The translations under genes and the position numbers were made by a program. Source: Actinomycetes bacterium (GTDB lineage: Bacteria; Actinomycetota; Actinomycetes; Actinomycetales; Demequinaceae). From it: 35,889 nucleotides of DNA. The notes beneath the pieces were generated by a model. It searched no databases. It had not been told where the DNA came from and saw nothing but the letters and a program-made list of their open reading frames with translations. Shown here one piece after another: positions 16,512-24,344 of the stretch. Position 1 is the stretch's first letter. Each line of letters begins with the position of its first letter. The stretch spans positions 1 to 35,889 of the forward strand of contig JAEYOR010000056.1 of the NCBI GenBank assembly GCA_023411615.1, given 5' to 3'.

Positions 16512-16971
16512 GGCCGCAGAGGTGATCGCGCTGGCTTCCGAACAGAGCGTGACCATCGCAACGGCCGAATCGCTCACCGGCGGGAAGGTATGCGAGGCGC
16601 TTGTCGAAGTCCCTGGCGCCTCGCGAGCAGTTCGCGGCGGCGTCGTCGCTTACGTCGTTGAGGTGAAACACGACGTCCTCGCCGTCCCCCAAGACGTGCT
16701 CGACACTCTTGGACCTGTCAGCGAGCCGGTGGCGCTCGCGATGGCGCGCGGTGCCCGCGACCTCATGAGTGCTGACGTCGCGGTGGCGACCACCGGAGCT
16801 GCGGGCCCAGAGCCCCATGGAGGCCAAGCGCCCGGCACGGTTGTCATCGCTGTGGTGGGATCGAAAAATGAGTCCGTGACAACTCTTCACCTCGAGGGTG
16901 ATCGCGACGATGTAAGGCGTGAGGCGACACGATTGGCCTTGGTGGAATTGCGCACATTTCTCGCAACATGA
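16501..16971 (+). CDS. cinA: CinA C-terminal domain protein (nicotinamide-nucleotide amidohydrolase)
   Basis: A 156-residue stand-alone CinA-C domain (PncC type), which in other bacteria deamidates nicotinamide mononucleotide to nicotinic acid mononucleotide. Seen: the IATAESLTGGKV serine-containing segment, RGGVVAYVVEVK, and VATTGAAGPEPHGGQAPGTVVIAV, all family hallmarks. The N-terminal MoaB-like half of full CinA is absent, as is usual in actinobacteria. The ATG at 16501 follows a GGAGGGAGG ribosome site and overlaps the end of pgsA by 11 bases. A longer frame that starts at 16303 is out of frame within pgsA and can be ignored. It is traditionally linked to competence and recA operons; recA is three genes downstream. 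Confidence 0.93.
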   Translation: MGSEAAEVIALASEQSVTIATAESLTGGKVCEALVEVPGASRAVRGGVVAYVVEVKHDVLAVPQDVLDTLGPVSEPVALAMARGARDLMSADVAVATTGAAGPEPHGGQAPGTVVIAVVGSKNESVTTLHLEGDRDDVRREATRLALVELRTFLAT

Positions 16972-17014
16972 GTGGTGTCGAGACTGCGCATGAGGATCGG
17001 GAACATGCCTGCGG

Positions 17015-17020
17015 TAGTCT
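17015..17020 (+). promoter_or_regulatory. -10 element (TAGTCT) for clgR
   Basis: TAGTCT in the 96-bp gap between cinA and clgR. It would give a leader of about 40 bases containing the clgR ribosome site (AAGGGAG). No clear -35 is seen. Confidence 0.45.
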
Positions 17021-17067
17021 GCGTTGAAACGAACATGCACGATGGACGCATTGTGAAGGGAGCACGA

Positions 17068-17394
17068 ATGCCAATTCTCCGCAATGAACTCGGCGACGTG
17101 CTCCGGGACGCTCGTTTGGGCCAGGGTAAGACCTTGCGCGATATTTCTTCGCAAGCGCGGGTGTCGCTCGGCTACCTCAGTGAAGTCGAGCGAGGTCAAA
17201 AAGAGGCGTCCAGTGAGTTGTTGTCCTCCATTTGCGACGCACTCGATGTCCCGATGTCCGTGATCTTGCGAGAGGTATCGGATCGCTTCGAGCTCGCCGA
17301 GAGCCTCGTCGATCCGCGTTCGCTTGCGCGCATGCCCGTCATGCCGACGATCCCCGACACTGTTCCAGAGCTGCTTCAATCCATCGAGCAGTAG
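17068..17394 (+). CDS. clgR: XRE-family regulator ClgR
   Basis: A 108-residue helix-turn-helix regulator. The sequence ILRNELGDVLRDARLGQGKTLRDISSQ and then VSLGYLSEVERGQKEASSELLSSICDALDVPMS is the classic ClgR DNA-binding domain (about residues 10-75), followed by a variable tail. In Corynebacterium, Streptomyces and Mycobacterium, ClgR activates clp protease genes and other stress genes, and its own level is controlled by Clp proteolysis. The ATG at 17068 is preceded by GAAGGGAG and gives the normal family N-terminus; an upstream in-frame ATG at 16972 would add 32 residues that match nothing. The tail here ends PELLQSIEQ rather than in a recognisable degradation tag. Confidence 0.93.
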   Translation: MPILRNELGDVLRDARLGQGKTLRDISSQARVSLGYLSEVERGQKEASSELLSSICDALDVPMSVILREVSDRFELAESLVDPRSLARMPVMPTIPDTVPELLQSIEQ

Positions 17395-17398
17395 GTCC

Positions 17399-17632
17399 GT
17401 GCGGCTGTCCGAGTTCCGCGGCCTTGTCCACGAGGTCTTTGGCGAAACATATGCGAGCACGCTGTGCCGTGAAATGGCGTTGACGCGTCTCGATTCCCTC
17501 ACTGCAGATGAGGCGTTGGCGCGAGGCGTCGCGCCCCGTGACGTGTGGCATGCACTCTGCGATCAAATGGATGTGCCCGATGCTCAGCGTCGCGGTGTAG
17601 ATCCCAAGCACATCGTTCCCCCACGACGCTAG
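17399..17632 (+). CDS. DUF3046 protein
   Basis: A 77-residue protein of the actinobacterial DUF3046 family, which has no known function. The N-terminus MRLSEFRGLVHEVFGETYASTL and the middle ALARGVAPRDVWHALCDQMDVP are characteristic. It begins with a GTG just 4 bp after the clgR stop, so it is co-transcribed with clgR. Its usual place directly before recA is kept. It is small, without membrane helices, and likely cytosolic. The family is found between clgR and recA in many actinobacteria, which suggests but does not prove a stress or repair role. Confidence 0.9.
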   Translation: MRLSEFRGLVHEVFGETYASTLCREMALTRLDSLTADEALARGVAPRDVWHALCDQMDVPDAQRRGVDPKHIVPPRR

Positions 17633-17705
17633 GGGGTCTGAGTGCTTTCCGGCCGTGCAGAGCGCACGGCAGGGTCCACTCACCGACGCGGCGTGTCGCT
17701 CGTAT

Positions 17706-17721
17706 TCGAACGCCTGTTCGA
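17706..17721. promoter_or_regulatory. SOS box (LexA operator) before recA
   Basis: TCGAACGCCTGTTCGA is a perfect match to the actinobacterial LexA consensus TCGAAC-N4-GTTCGA. It ends one base before the TAGGCT -10 element (17723-17728), so LexA bound here would block the recA promoter. Confidence 0.92.
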
Positions 17722-17722
17722 T

Positions 17723-17728
17723 TAGGCT
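17723..17728 (+). promoter_or_regulatory. -10 element (TAGGCT) of the SOS-controlled recA promoter
   Basis: TAGGCT follows the SOS box directly. The predicted start near 17735 gives a leader of roughly 147 bases before recA, much longer than for most genes here. Confidence 0.6.
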
Positions 17729-17881
17729 CATCCACAGGACAGATGTTCGGCCGCTATCCCCACGGGGCGAGTGTCGTCGAGCCGATGTCAGAGGCGCGTC
17801 GTAGCGTCGTAGGTATGACACGGCACCTTCACGGTGTCCCAGAGCCAGCAGTTGTTGGCGCAAGCGATGAAGGATGAGCAG

Positions 17882-18946
17882 ATGGCACAAGCAGCAGATC
17901 GCGCAAAGGCCCTCGAGGCGGCGCTCGGACAGATTGACCGCCAATTCGGCAAAGGTTCTGCGATGCGGCTCGGCGACCAGGAGCGTGTGGCAGTTGAGGC
18001 AATTCCCACTGGCTCAATCGCCTTGGACATCGCTCTCGGCATCGGTGGTTTGCCTCGCGGACGCATTGTTGAGATCTACGGACCCGAGTCATCGGGCAAG
18101 ACCACCGTCGCTCTGCACGCGGTCGCAAGTGTGCAGCGTGCGGGCGGCACTGCGGCATTCATTGACGCTGAGCACGCACTCGACCCCGAATACGCAAAGA
18201 AGCTCGGTGTTGACACCGACAGCCTCATTGTGTCGCAGCCTGACACGGGGGAGCAGGCGCTCGAGATCGCGGACATCCTTGTCCGTTCGGGCGGTATCGA
18301 CATCCTTGTTATCGACTCAGTGGCGGCCTTGGTGCCCAAGGCGGAAATCGAAGGCGAAATGGGTGACAGCCACGTCGGCTTGCAAGCTCGCTTGATGTCG
18401 CAGGCGCTGCGAAAGATCACGGGTGCTCTCAACAACACGGGTACGACCGCGATCTTTATCAACCAGCTTCGCGAGAAGATCGGCGTCTTCTTTGGCTCGC
18501 CCGAGACCACCACCGGCGGCAAGGCGCTCAAGTTCTACGCCTCGGTACGCCTCGACGTGCGCCGGATTGAGACCCTCAAGGAGGGCACCGAGCCAGTGGG
18601 TAACCGCACTCGCGTCAAGGTTGTCAAGAACAAGATGGCGCCGCCCTTCAAGCAGGCGGAGTTTGACATCCTCTATGGCCACGGCATCTCAAAGGAGGGC
18701 GGCATTATCGACCTCGGCGTTGAGCATGGCTTCGTCAAGAAGTCGGGTGCCTGGTACACGTACGAGGGCGACCAGCTCGGCCAGGGCAAGGAGAACGCGC
18801 GCACCTTCTTGAAGGACAACCCCGATCTCGCCACAGAAATCGAGAAGAAGATCAAGAGCAAGCTGGGCGTTGGCGCTGCTCCTGTGGCCGACGATTCGAT
18901 CGAGGCGCTCGAAGCGGCAATGGCGCAAGAGGAGTCCTCGCTCTAG
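17882..18946 (+). CDS. recA: Recombinase A
   Basis: A 354-residue recombinase that forms filaments on single-stranded DNA, drives strand exchange, and stimulates LexA self-cleavage. Seen: Walker A GPESSGKT (67-74), the MAW-like region, the L1 and L2 DNA-binding loops (SHVGLQARLMSQALRK and FGSPETTTGGKALKFYAS), and the family C-terminus. The length is normal and no intein is present. I chose ATG 17882 because AAGGA lies seven bases upstream and because it gives the actinobacterial start AQAADRAKALEAALGQI. In-frame starts at 17834 (GTG) and 17867 (ATG) are less likely. A perfect SOS box stands 160 bases upstream. recX follows after 20 bp. Confidence 0.98.
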   Translation: MAQAADRAKALEAALGQIDRQFGKGSAMRLGDQERVAVEAIPTGSIALDIALGIGGLPRGRIVEIYGPESSGKTTVALHAVASVQRAGGTAAFIDAEHALDPEYAKKLGVDTDSLIVSQPDTGEQALEIADILVRSGGIDILVIDSVAALVPKAEIEGEMGDSHVGLQARLMSQALRKITGALNNTGTTAIFINQLREKIGVFFGSPETTTGGKALKFYASVRLDVRRIETLKEGTEPVGNRTRVKVVKNKMAPPFKQAEFDILYGHGISKEGGIIDLGVEHGFVKKSGAWYTYEGDQLGQGKENARTFLKDNPDLATEIEKKIKSKLGVGAAPVADDSIEALEAAMAQEESSL

Positions 18947-18966
18947 CGGGTGTCTGTTCGCACATC

Positions 18967-19485
18967 ATGACCACGCGCGCTCGGCAGGATCCATCCACGA
19001 CAACGGACCCTGCCGAGCGCGCGCGTGCGATAGCGCTTGCGATTCTCGATCGAGCGCCACGTTCGCGTGCTGACCTTCGTCAGCGCCTCATCGCCAAAGA
19101 GGTGGAGCCCGACGTGGCGGATGCGCTCATTGAGCGTTATGAGGATGTCGGCCTCCTTGATGACACAGCTCTAGCCGCGATGATCGCAAGGACGCGTCAC
19201 GCCGAAAGAGGTCTCGCCCCGCGTGCGATCGCAATGGAGCTGCGGCGCAAGGGTTTTTGCGAGGACGACATCGAGGCGGCTTTGGCACCGTTGACCGCAG
19301 ACACACAAGCGCAGACAGCCCGGAGTCTCGCCGAGACCCGTTGGCGCAAAACCGAGGGGATCGACAAAGACGCGAGAATTCGTAGAGTTGTCGGTCATTT
19401 AGGTCGAAAGGGATACTCGCCGTCCTTGGCCTTCTCCCTCGTGCAAGACTTGATGCGTGCCGATAGAGAGGCCGGGCGAAACTGA
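18967..19485 (+). CDS. recX: Regulatory protein RecX
   Basis: A 172-residue helical RecX protein that binds RecA filaments and limits their activity. Seen: LAILDRAPRSRADLRQRLIAKE, then ALIERYEDVGLLDDTALAAMIARTR, and the later RRVVGHLGRKGYSPSLAFSLVQD, which correspond to the repeated three-helix RecX modules. It lies 20 bp after recA, as in most actinobacteria, so the SOS box upstream of recA should control it as well. The length is typical for this phylum. No separate promoter is evident. Confidence 0.95.
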   Translation: MTTRARQDPSTTTDPAERARAIALAILDRAPRSRADLRQRLIAKEVEPDVADALIERYEDVGLLDDTALAAMIARTRHAERGLAPRAIAMELRRKGFCEDDIEAALAPLTADTQAQTARSLAETRWRKTEGIDKDARIRRVVGHLGRKGYSPSLAFSLVQDLMRADREAGRN

Positions 19486-19494
19486 GGAGGCAGT

Positions 19495-20958
19495 GTGCAG
19501 ACCATCGTGACGGTTGCCACCCTGCTCTTGTTGCTCGCGGCTCTCCTCGTTGTCAATAGAGCGCGCAAGGAAGCGGCAGAGGAGCGCGAGTCCGCCCGCG
19601 CTGAAGCCGCAGCAATTCGGGACGAGGCACGGGCGTTCCAGGCAGACGTTCAACGCCGTGAGGAGCGTCTCGCTCTTCAGGAGCGCCAACTCGCAGAAGA
19701 TCAACGCAATGCCCAGAATTACGTGCGCGGTCTTGATGAACGCGTCGCCGCCATCGCGCGCGATGAGAAACAACTGGCCGCGAGACGAGAAGAGATCGAG
19801 GCCGAGTACGTTGAGCGGCTCGCCTCATACGCCGTCATGTCTCTCGAGGAGGCGCGCGAGTCCTTGCTTGCACGGGTCCGTGCCGAGGCGGAGGCCGCTA
19901 TCGCCCACGACGCACACCGTCTCGCCAAGAAGGCCCAGCGAGAAGCCGAGGCGATGGCGCGAGAGACCCTTGTCGAGGCGATGCAGCGCCAAGCGGGAGC
20001 GTCGACGACTCAGTCGGCCACCACGCGCATTGCCCTCCCGTCGGATGAGATGAAGGGGCGAATCATCGGTCGCGAAGGACGCAATATCCGGGCCTTTGAA
20101 GCGCTTACCGGAGTGAACGTCATCGTTGATGAAGGCGACAACGCTGTCTACTTGTCGAGTTTCGATGTAGAGCGGCGTGAAATTGCTGAGGTAACTCTTC
20201 ACGCGCTCATCGCCGATGGTCGGATTCAGCCTCATCGCGTCGAGTCTGCGTATGAGAAGGCGCGCGCAGACGCTCCCGGACGGGCGATGACTGCTGCTCT
20301 AGAAGCAGTCGAGGAGGCAGGCGTCGGCGCCGTGCCGGCACAGCTGCTCGAACTGCTCGGTGCTTTGCGCCTGCGCACCTCGTACAACCAGAACGTTCTC
20401 GCTCACCTCGTCGAGTGCGCGCAGATCGCGGGGAGCATCGCGACCCAAATCGGCGCAGACGCCGTGGTCGCGCGCCGCGGCGCCTTCCTCCATGACATCG
20501 GAAAAGCGCTGACCGGCACGCGAGAGGGAACTCACGCGGCGCTTGGAGCGCAGGTGGCGCGCGACGCTGGCGAGAGTGCGGCGGTGATCAATGCGATCGC
20601 GGCCCATCACGACGAAGTGCCACAGGAGTCACTCGAAGCCGTCATCGTCCAAATTGCCGATGCCATCTCAGCATCGAGGCCGGGAGCTCGGCGAGATGAC
20701 AGTGACACATATGTCGAGCGGATGGAAGCGCTCGAGAGGCTCGTGGCCGAACACGAGGGTGTGGACCACGTTTACGCGATGGCGCAAGGCCGGGAGCTGC
20801 GGGTTGTCGTTGAACCTGACAAGGTCGACGATGATGGCACTGCGGTATTGGCACGTACACTTGCCGAGCACATTGAGAAGGACTTCGGCTTTGCCGGCGA
20901 GATCAGAGTGACGGTCATTCGCGAGACGCGTGCGAATTCCGTCGCAGGACAGGCATGA
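19495..20958 (+). CDS. rny: Ribonuclease Y
   Basis: A 487-residue endoribonuclease. A membrane helix (about residues 5-19) is followed by a long charged coiled coil (about 20-165), a KH RNA-binding domain (LPSDEMKGRIIGREGRNIRAFEALTGVNVIVDE, about 180-215) and an HD domain with FLHDIGKAL (metal ligands H333 and D334). This is the standard RNase Y order, slightly shorter than the B. subtilis enzyme because of a shorter coiled coil. The start is a GTG at 19495 with a GAGGAGG ribosome site. It overlaps miaB by four bases (ATGA) and lies 9 bp after recX, so it is part of the recA-to-dapF stretch. Confidence 0.93.
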   Translation: MQTIVTVATLLLLLAALLVVNRARKEAAEERESARAEAAAIRDEARAFQADVQRREERLALQERQLAEDQRNAQNYVRGLDERVAAIARDEKQLAARREEIEAEYVERLASYAVMSLEEARESLLARVRAEAEAAIAHDAHRLAKKAQREAEAMARETLVEAMQRQAGASTTQSATTRIALPSDEMKGRIIGREGRNIRAFEALTGVNVIVDEGDNAVYLSSFDVERREIAEVTLHALIADGRIQPHRVESAYEKARADAPGRAMTAALEAVEEAGVGAVPAQLLELLGALRLRTSYNQNVLAHLVECAQIAGSIATQIGADAVVARRGAFLHDIGKALTGTREGTHAALGAQVARDAGESAAVINAIAAHHDEVPQESLEAVIVQIADAISASRPGARRDDSDTYVERMEALERLVAEHEGVDHVYAMAQGRELRVVVEPDKVDDDGTAVLARTLAEHIEKDFGFAGEIRVTVIRETRANSVAGQA

Positions 20959-22460
20959 CTCACTCCCCACGTACGTACCTCGTCAAGACACTCGGGTGTC
21001 AGATGAATGTTCACGACTCCGAACACATGGCCGGGCTCCTCGAGGGTGCCGGCTACATGGCTGCCGCCCCCGGTGAAGACATCGCCGATGTCGTGGTCAT
21101 CAACACGTGCGCGGTGCGCGAGAACGCCGCTACTCGCCTCTATGGCAACCTCGGCCAACTTGCCTCAATCAAGCGCTCGCGCCCCGACATGCAGATCGCG
21201 GTGGGCGGATGCCTGGCGCAGAAGGACCGTGGCGAGATTGTCGACAAGGCTCCGTGGGTTGATGTCGTCTTTGGCACCCACAACATCGATGTCCTCCCGG
21301 CTCTTCTTGACCGGGCTCGCCACAATGCGCAAGCACAGGTTGAGATCGAGGAGTCGCTCAAGGTCTTTCCGTCGACCCTGCCAAGCCGCCGCGACTCGCT
21401 TGCCTCGGCGTGGGTGTCAATCTCGGTTGGCTGCAACAACACGTGCACCTTCTGCATCGTGCCGAGTTTGCGTGGCAAGGAGCGCGACCGCCGCCCGGGC
21501 GAGATTCTGGCGGAAGTTGAGGCGCTCGTGTCTCAAGGCGCCGTTGAGGTCACCTTGCTTGGTCAGAACGTCAACTCGTACGGGGTGGAGTTTGGCGACC
21601 GTGGCGCCTTTGCCAAGTTGCTGCGGGCGTGTGGTGACATTACCGGCCTCGAGCGCGTGCGCTTCACCTCACCTCATCCGGCTGCCTTCACGGATGATGT
21701 CATTGCCGCCATGGCACAGACCCCCAACGTGATGCCGAGCCTCCACATGCCGCTGCAGTCAGGATCGGACCGGATCCTGCGTGCGATGCGTCGCTCGTAC
21801 CGTTCGGACAAGTACCTCGGCATCTTGGACCGAGTGCGTGCGGCAATGCCCGACGCTGCCATCACCACTGACATCATCGTGGGCTTCCCGGGGGAGACAG
21901 AAGAGGACTTTCAGCAGACGCTCGATGTTGTCGCGGCGGCGCGGTTCACGAGCGCATTCACCTTCCAATACAGCCCGCGGCCTGGCACCCCTGCTTATGA
22001 GCTTGAGCCGCTCCCAAAGGAGATTGTTCAAGAGCGATTCGAGCGCCTCCTCGCCCTTCAAGACGCGATCACGCTGCGTGACTCACAGGCGCTCGTCGGG
22101 CGCACTGTCGAACTCCTCGTCCTTGATGGTGGCGGGCGCAAGGATGCTGGTTCTGAGCGAATGAGTGGACGAGAGCCCGGCAATCGTCTTGTTCATTTCT
22201 CGGTGCCCGCCAATGGAGCGGTACCGCGCCCGGGCGACATGGTGACGGTCGATGTCACGCATGGAGCGCCATACCACCTCATCGCTGACTCCGCGATATC
22301 GGGCGGCACGTACACCGTGCGCGAGACGCGCGCAGGCGATGCCTGGGAGCGAGCCGCGGGAGCCGATCACGGTGACGGGGACTCATGCGGCACTGGCGCT
22401 GGCGCGCCCGCAGGCCCCGTGTCCTTGGGATTGCCGTCTTTGCGCGTCGCAAGCCGGTGA
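20955..22460 (+). CDS. miaB: tRNA-2-methylthio-N6-dimethylallyladenosine synthase
   Basis: A 501-residue radical-SAM methylthiotransferase that adds the methylthio group to isopentenyl-A37 of tRNA. Cysteines C15, C52 and C86 in the N-terminal domain and C160, C164, C167 (CNNTCTFC) in the radical-SAM domain hold two iron-sulfur clusters. A TRAM-like domain follows (about 375-445). The last 45 residues or so (GADHGDGDSCGTGAGA...) are glycine-rich, low in complexity and not part of the family core. The gene begins inside the rny stop (ATGA) and ends with GTGA, on which miaA begins. It acts after MiaA, its direct neighbour. Confidence 0.96.
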   Translation: MTHSPRTYLVKTLGCQMNVHDSEHMAGLLEGAGYMAAAPGEDIADVVVINTCAVRENAATRLYGNLGQLASIKRSRPDMQIAVGGCLAQKDRGEIVDKAPWVDVVFGTHNIDVLPALLDRARHNAQAQVEIEESLKVFPSTLPSRRDSLASAWVSISVGCNNTCTFCIVPSLRGKERDRRPGEILAEVEALVSQGAVEVTLLGQNVNSYGVEFGDRGAFAKLLRACGDITGLERVRFTSPHPAAFTDDVIAAMAQTPNVMPSLHMPLQSGSDRILRAMRRSYRSDKYLGILDRVRAAMPDAAITTDIIVGFPGETEEDFQQTLDVVAAARFTSAFTFQYSPRPGTPAYELEPLPKEIVQERFERLLALQDAITLRDSQALVGRTVELLVLDGGGRKDAGSERMSGREPGNRLVHFSVPANGAVPRPGDMVTVDVTHGAPYHLIADSAISGGTYTVRETRAGDAWERAAGADHGDGDSCGTGAGAPAGPVSLGLPSLRVASR

Positions 22461-23407
22461 GCGCCTCAAGCCAATTCCCCATCATTGCGGTGGTGGGCGC
22501 CACGGCGACAGGTAAGTCGGCCGTCAGTCTCAGCCTTGCCCGCATCCTCGCGAGAGAGGGGGGTGCCGAGATCATTAATGCTGACTCAATGCAGTTCTAC
22601 AGGGGGATGGACATCGGGACGGCAAAAGTGCCGGCGGATGAGCGTGCTGACATCCCGCATCACCAACTCGATATTCTCGATGTCCGCGAGGACGCCTCCG
22701 TCGCGCAGTACCAAATGAACGCACGCGCCAATCTCCATGAGATCCGTGAACGCGGGGCCCAGCCGATCGTCGTGGGGGGCTCGGGCTTGTACCTGCGTGC
22801 TCTCCTTGATCGCTTTGATTTCCCCGGTACCGATCCGGCGGTGCGTGCCCGTCTTGAGGAACGCGCGGAACGGGAAGGACCTGGGCTGCTGTACGCCGAG
22901 CTTGCCGCGCGGGACCCAGAAGCGGCGCGCAAAATCCATCCCCGCAACGCCAAGCGCATTGTGCGCGCCCTTGAAATCATTGAGGTGGCGGGCTCTTACA
23001 CGAGTTCGCTACCGCGGCACGAATACCACCAAGCCGCTGTGCAAGTGGCGCTTGAGGTGCCCGTCGAGGACCTCGACGCGCGCATCGAAACTCGCACTGA
23101 TGCGATGTTTGGAGCGGGGCTCATCGACGAGGTGCGTCACCTTGAAGAGGCTGGCCTCCGAGAGGGCGTGACGGCGCGACGGGCGGTGGGCTATGCCGAG
23201 ATTCTCGCCTACTTTGACGGAGAGATCACTGAGCAAGAGGCGCGTGATCTCATTGCGCGCAATACGCGCCGTTTGGCGCGCCGCCAGGACCGGTGGTTCC
23301 GGCCTGATCCGCGCGTGGTCTGGGTGCGAGGACCGCGCGATGTCGACGACGTTGAACGTGCGGCTCGGGACGTGTTGGCCGTCGCTCAGCAGGCGGCCGT
23401 AGGCTGA
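22457..23407 (+). CDS. miaA: tRNA dimethylallyltransferase
   Basis: A 316-residue enzyme that transfers a dimethylallyl group to A37 of UNN-reading tRNAs; MiaB then acts on the product. Seen: the P-loop GATATGKS (14-21), ADSMQFYRGMDIGTAK (42-57), GGSGLYLRALLDRFDFPG, and the RRAVGYAEILAYFDG and NTRRLARRQDRWFR C-terminal segments. I chose the GTG at 22457 because it overlaps the miaB stop (GTGA) and because the residues before it, from an ATG at 22385, lie in the other frame of miaB and are not conserved. dapF follows after 5 bp. Confidence 0.96.
   Translation: MSASSQFPIIAVVGATATGKSAVSLSLARILAREGGAEIINADSMQFYRGMDIGTAKVPADERADIPHHQLDILDVREDASVAQYQMNARANLHEIRERGAQPIVVGGSGLYLRALLDRFDFPGTDPAVRARLEERAEREGPGLLYAELAARDPEAARKIHPRNAKRIVRALEIIEVAGSYTSSLPRHEYHQAAVQVALEVPVEDLDARIETRTDAMFGAGLIDEVRHLEEAGLREGVTARRAVGYAEILAYFDGEITEQEARDLIARNTRRLARRQDRWFRPDPRVVWVRGPRDVDDVERAARDVLAVAQQAAVG
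23400..23405 (+). promoter_or_regulatory. Leaderless-type -10 element (TAGGCT) for dapF
   Basis: TAGGCT lies in the last codons of miaA and is followed by seven bases and the dapF ATG at 23413. dapF may therefore have its own start site inside the operon. Confidence 0.45.
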
Positions 23408-23412
23408 CCTGC

Positions 23413-24294
23413 ATGGATCGCCTTCGCTTCACCAAGGGTCACGGCACTGAGAATGACTTTGTGCTGCTCTTCGACGAGCACGGCGAGCGCGAACTCAATC
23501 CCGAAATCGTGCGCTTTCTCTGTGACCGACGGGCAGGCATCGGCGCGGACGGTGTGATCAGGGCGGTGCGTGCCGGTCAGATCGAGGCGGGGGCTGGCGT
23601 GGCCGCCGACACATGGTTCATGGACTACTGGAACTCTGACGGCTCGCTGTCAGAAATGTGCGGCAATGGCGCGCGGGTGTTCGCGGCGTTCCTTGAGCGC
23701 GTAGCGGGTGAAGTGCTCGGAGCCGGCCTCACTATAGCGACTCGGGGTGGCACTCGCAGGGTCAGCGCTCTCGGTAGCGGCCGCTATGCGGTAGAGATGG
23801 GGCGGTACCGCTTAGGAGATGCCGCAGAGGGATTCGACGCCCACGTCGCGGCACGCGGACTTGATTCACCGCGGCCTGCGCTGAGCGTTGACGTGGGCAA
23901 TCCCCATCATGTGGTGGCGCTAGCCACTCCGGATGAACTGCACGGTCTCGACCTGAGCATGGCGCCGCAGGTGCATCCCATGCCGCCGCACGGCTCGAAT
24001 GTCGAGTTTGCGGTGGCACTCGGGGGGGAGGTCATCGACGGCGTGGGTCGCGGGAAGGTGCGCATGCGAGTCCATGAGCGTGGCTCCGGAGAGACTCGCT
24101 CATGTGGAACCGGCGCGTGCGCCGTTGCTTTGGCCATGCGCGCGTGGGCTGGACCTGGAGCGCCCGATGTGTGGGACGTGACAGTGCCGGGCGGTGAAGT
24201 GACGGTGCGGATCGAGCCCGAGCAGACGATTCTTGAGGGGCCAGCTGTGCTTGTCGCCGAGGGAGAAGTGGCGATTCCGGCATCGCTTTCCTGA
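23413..24294 (+). CDS. dapF: Diaminopimelate epimerase
   Basis: A 293-residue cofactor-free epimerase that converts LL- to meso-diaminopimelate, needed for peptidoglycan and lysine. The two catalytic cysteines are C83 in EMCGNGARVF and C231 in RSCGTGACAVAL. The N-terminal FTKGHGTENDFVLLFD and the middle VDVGNPHHVV and PHGSNVEFA segments also match the family. The length is normal for actinobacteria. It follows miaA by 5 bp, a neighbourhood often seen in Micrococcales, and has its own possible leaderless promoter. It converges on the methyltransferase gene to the right. Confidence 0.97.
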   Translation: MDRLRFTKGHGTENDFVLLFDEHGERELNPEIVRFLCDRRAGIGADGVIRAVRAGQIEAGAGVAADTWFMDYWNSDGSLSEMCGNGARVFAAFLERVAGEVLGAGLTIATRGGTRRVSALGSGRYAVEMGRYRLGDAAEGFDAHVAARGLDSPRPALSVDVGNPHHVVALATPDELHGLDLSMAPQVHPMPPHGSNVEFAVALGGEVIDGVGRGKVRMRVHERGSGETRSCGTGACAVALAMRAWAGPGAPDVWDVTVPGGEVTVRIEPEQTILEGPAVLVAEGEVAIPASLS

Positions 24295-24326
24295 CGCACT
24301 GGACCCCGCGCGGCTGGCGCCACACT

Positions 24327-24344
24327 CACGCTAGTTGCTCCGTG
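24327..24344. terminator. Weak hairpin at the methyltransferase stop codon
   Basis: CACG (24327-24330) can pair with CGTG (24341-24344); the ten-base loop between holds the minus-strand TAG stop (24331-24333). An alternative pairing, ACTCAC (24324-24329) with GTGAGT (24344-24349), is also possible. There is no T run. Confidence 0.25.

Noticed and set aside
16321..17502. 393-residue minus-strand open frame
   Set aside because: It covers pgsA end, cinA, clgR and DUF3046 on the other strand, all well supported; no domain is visible.
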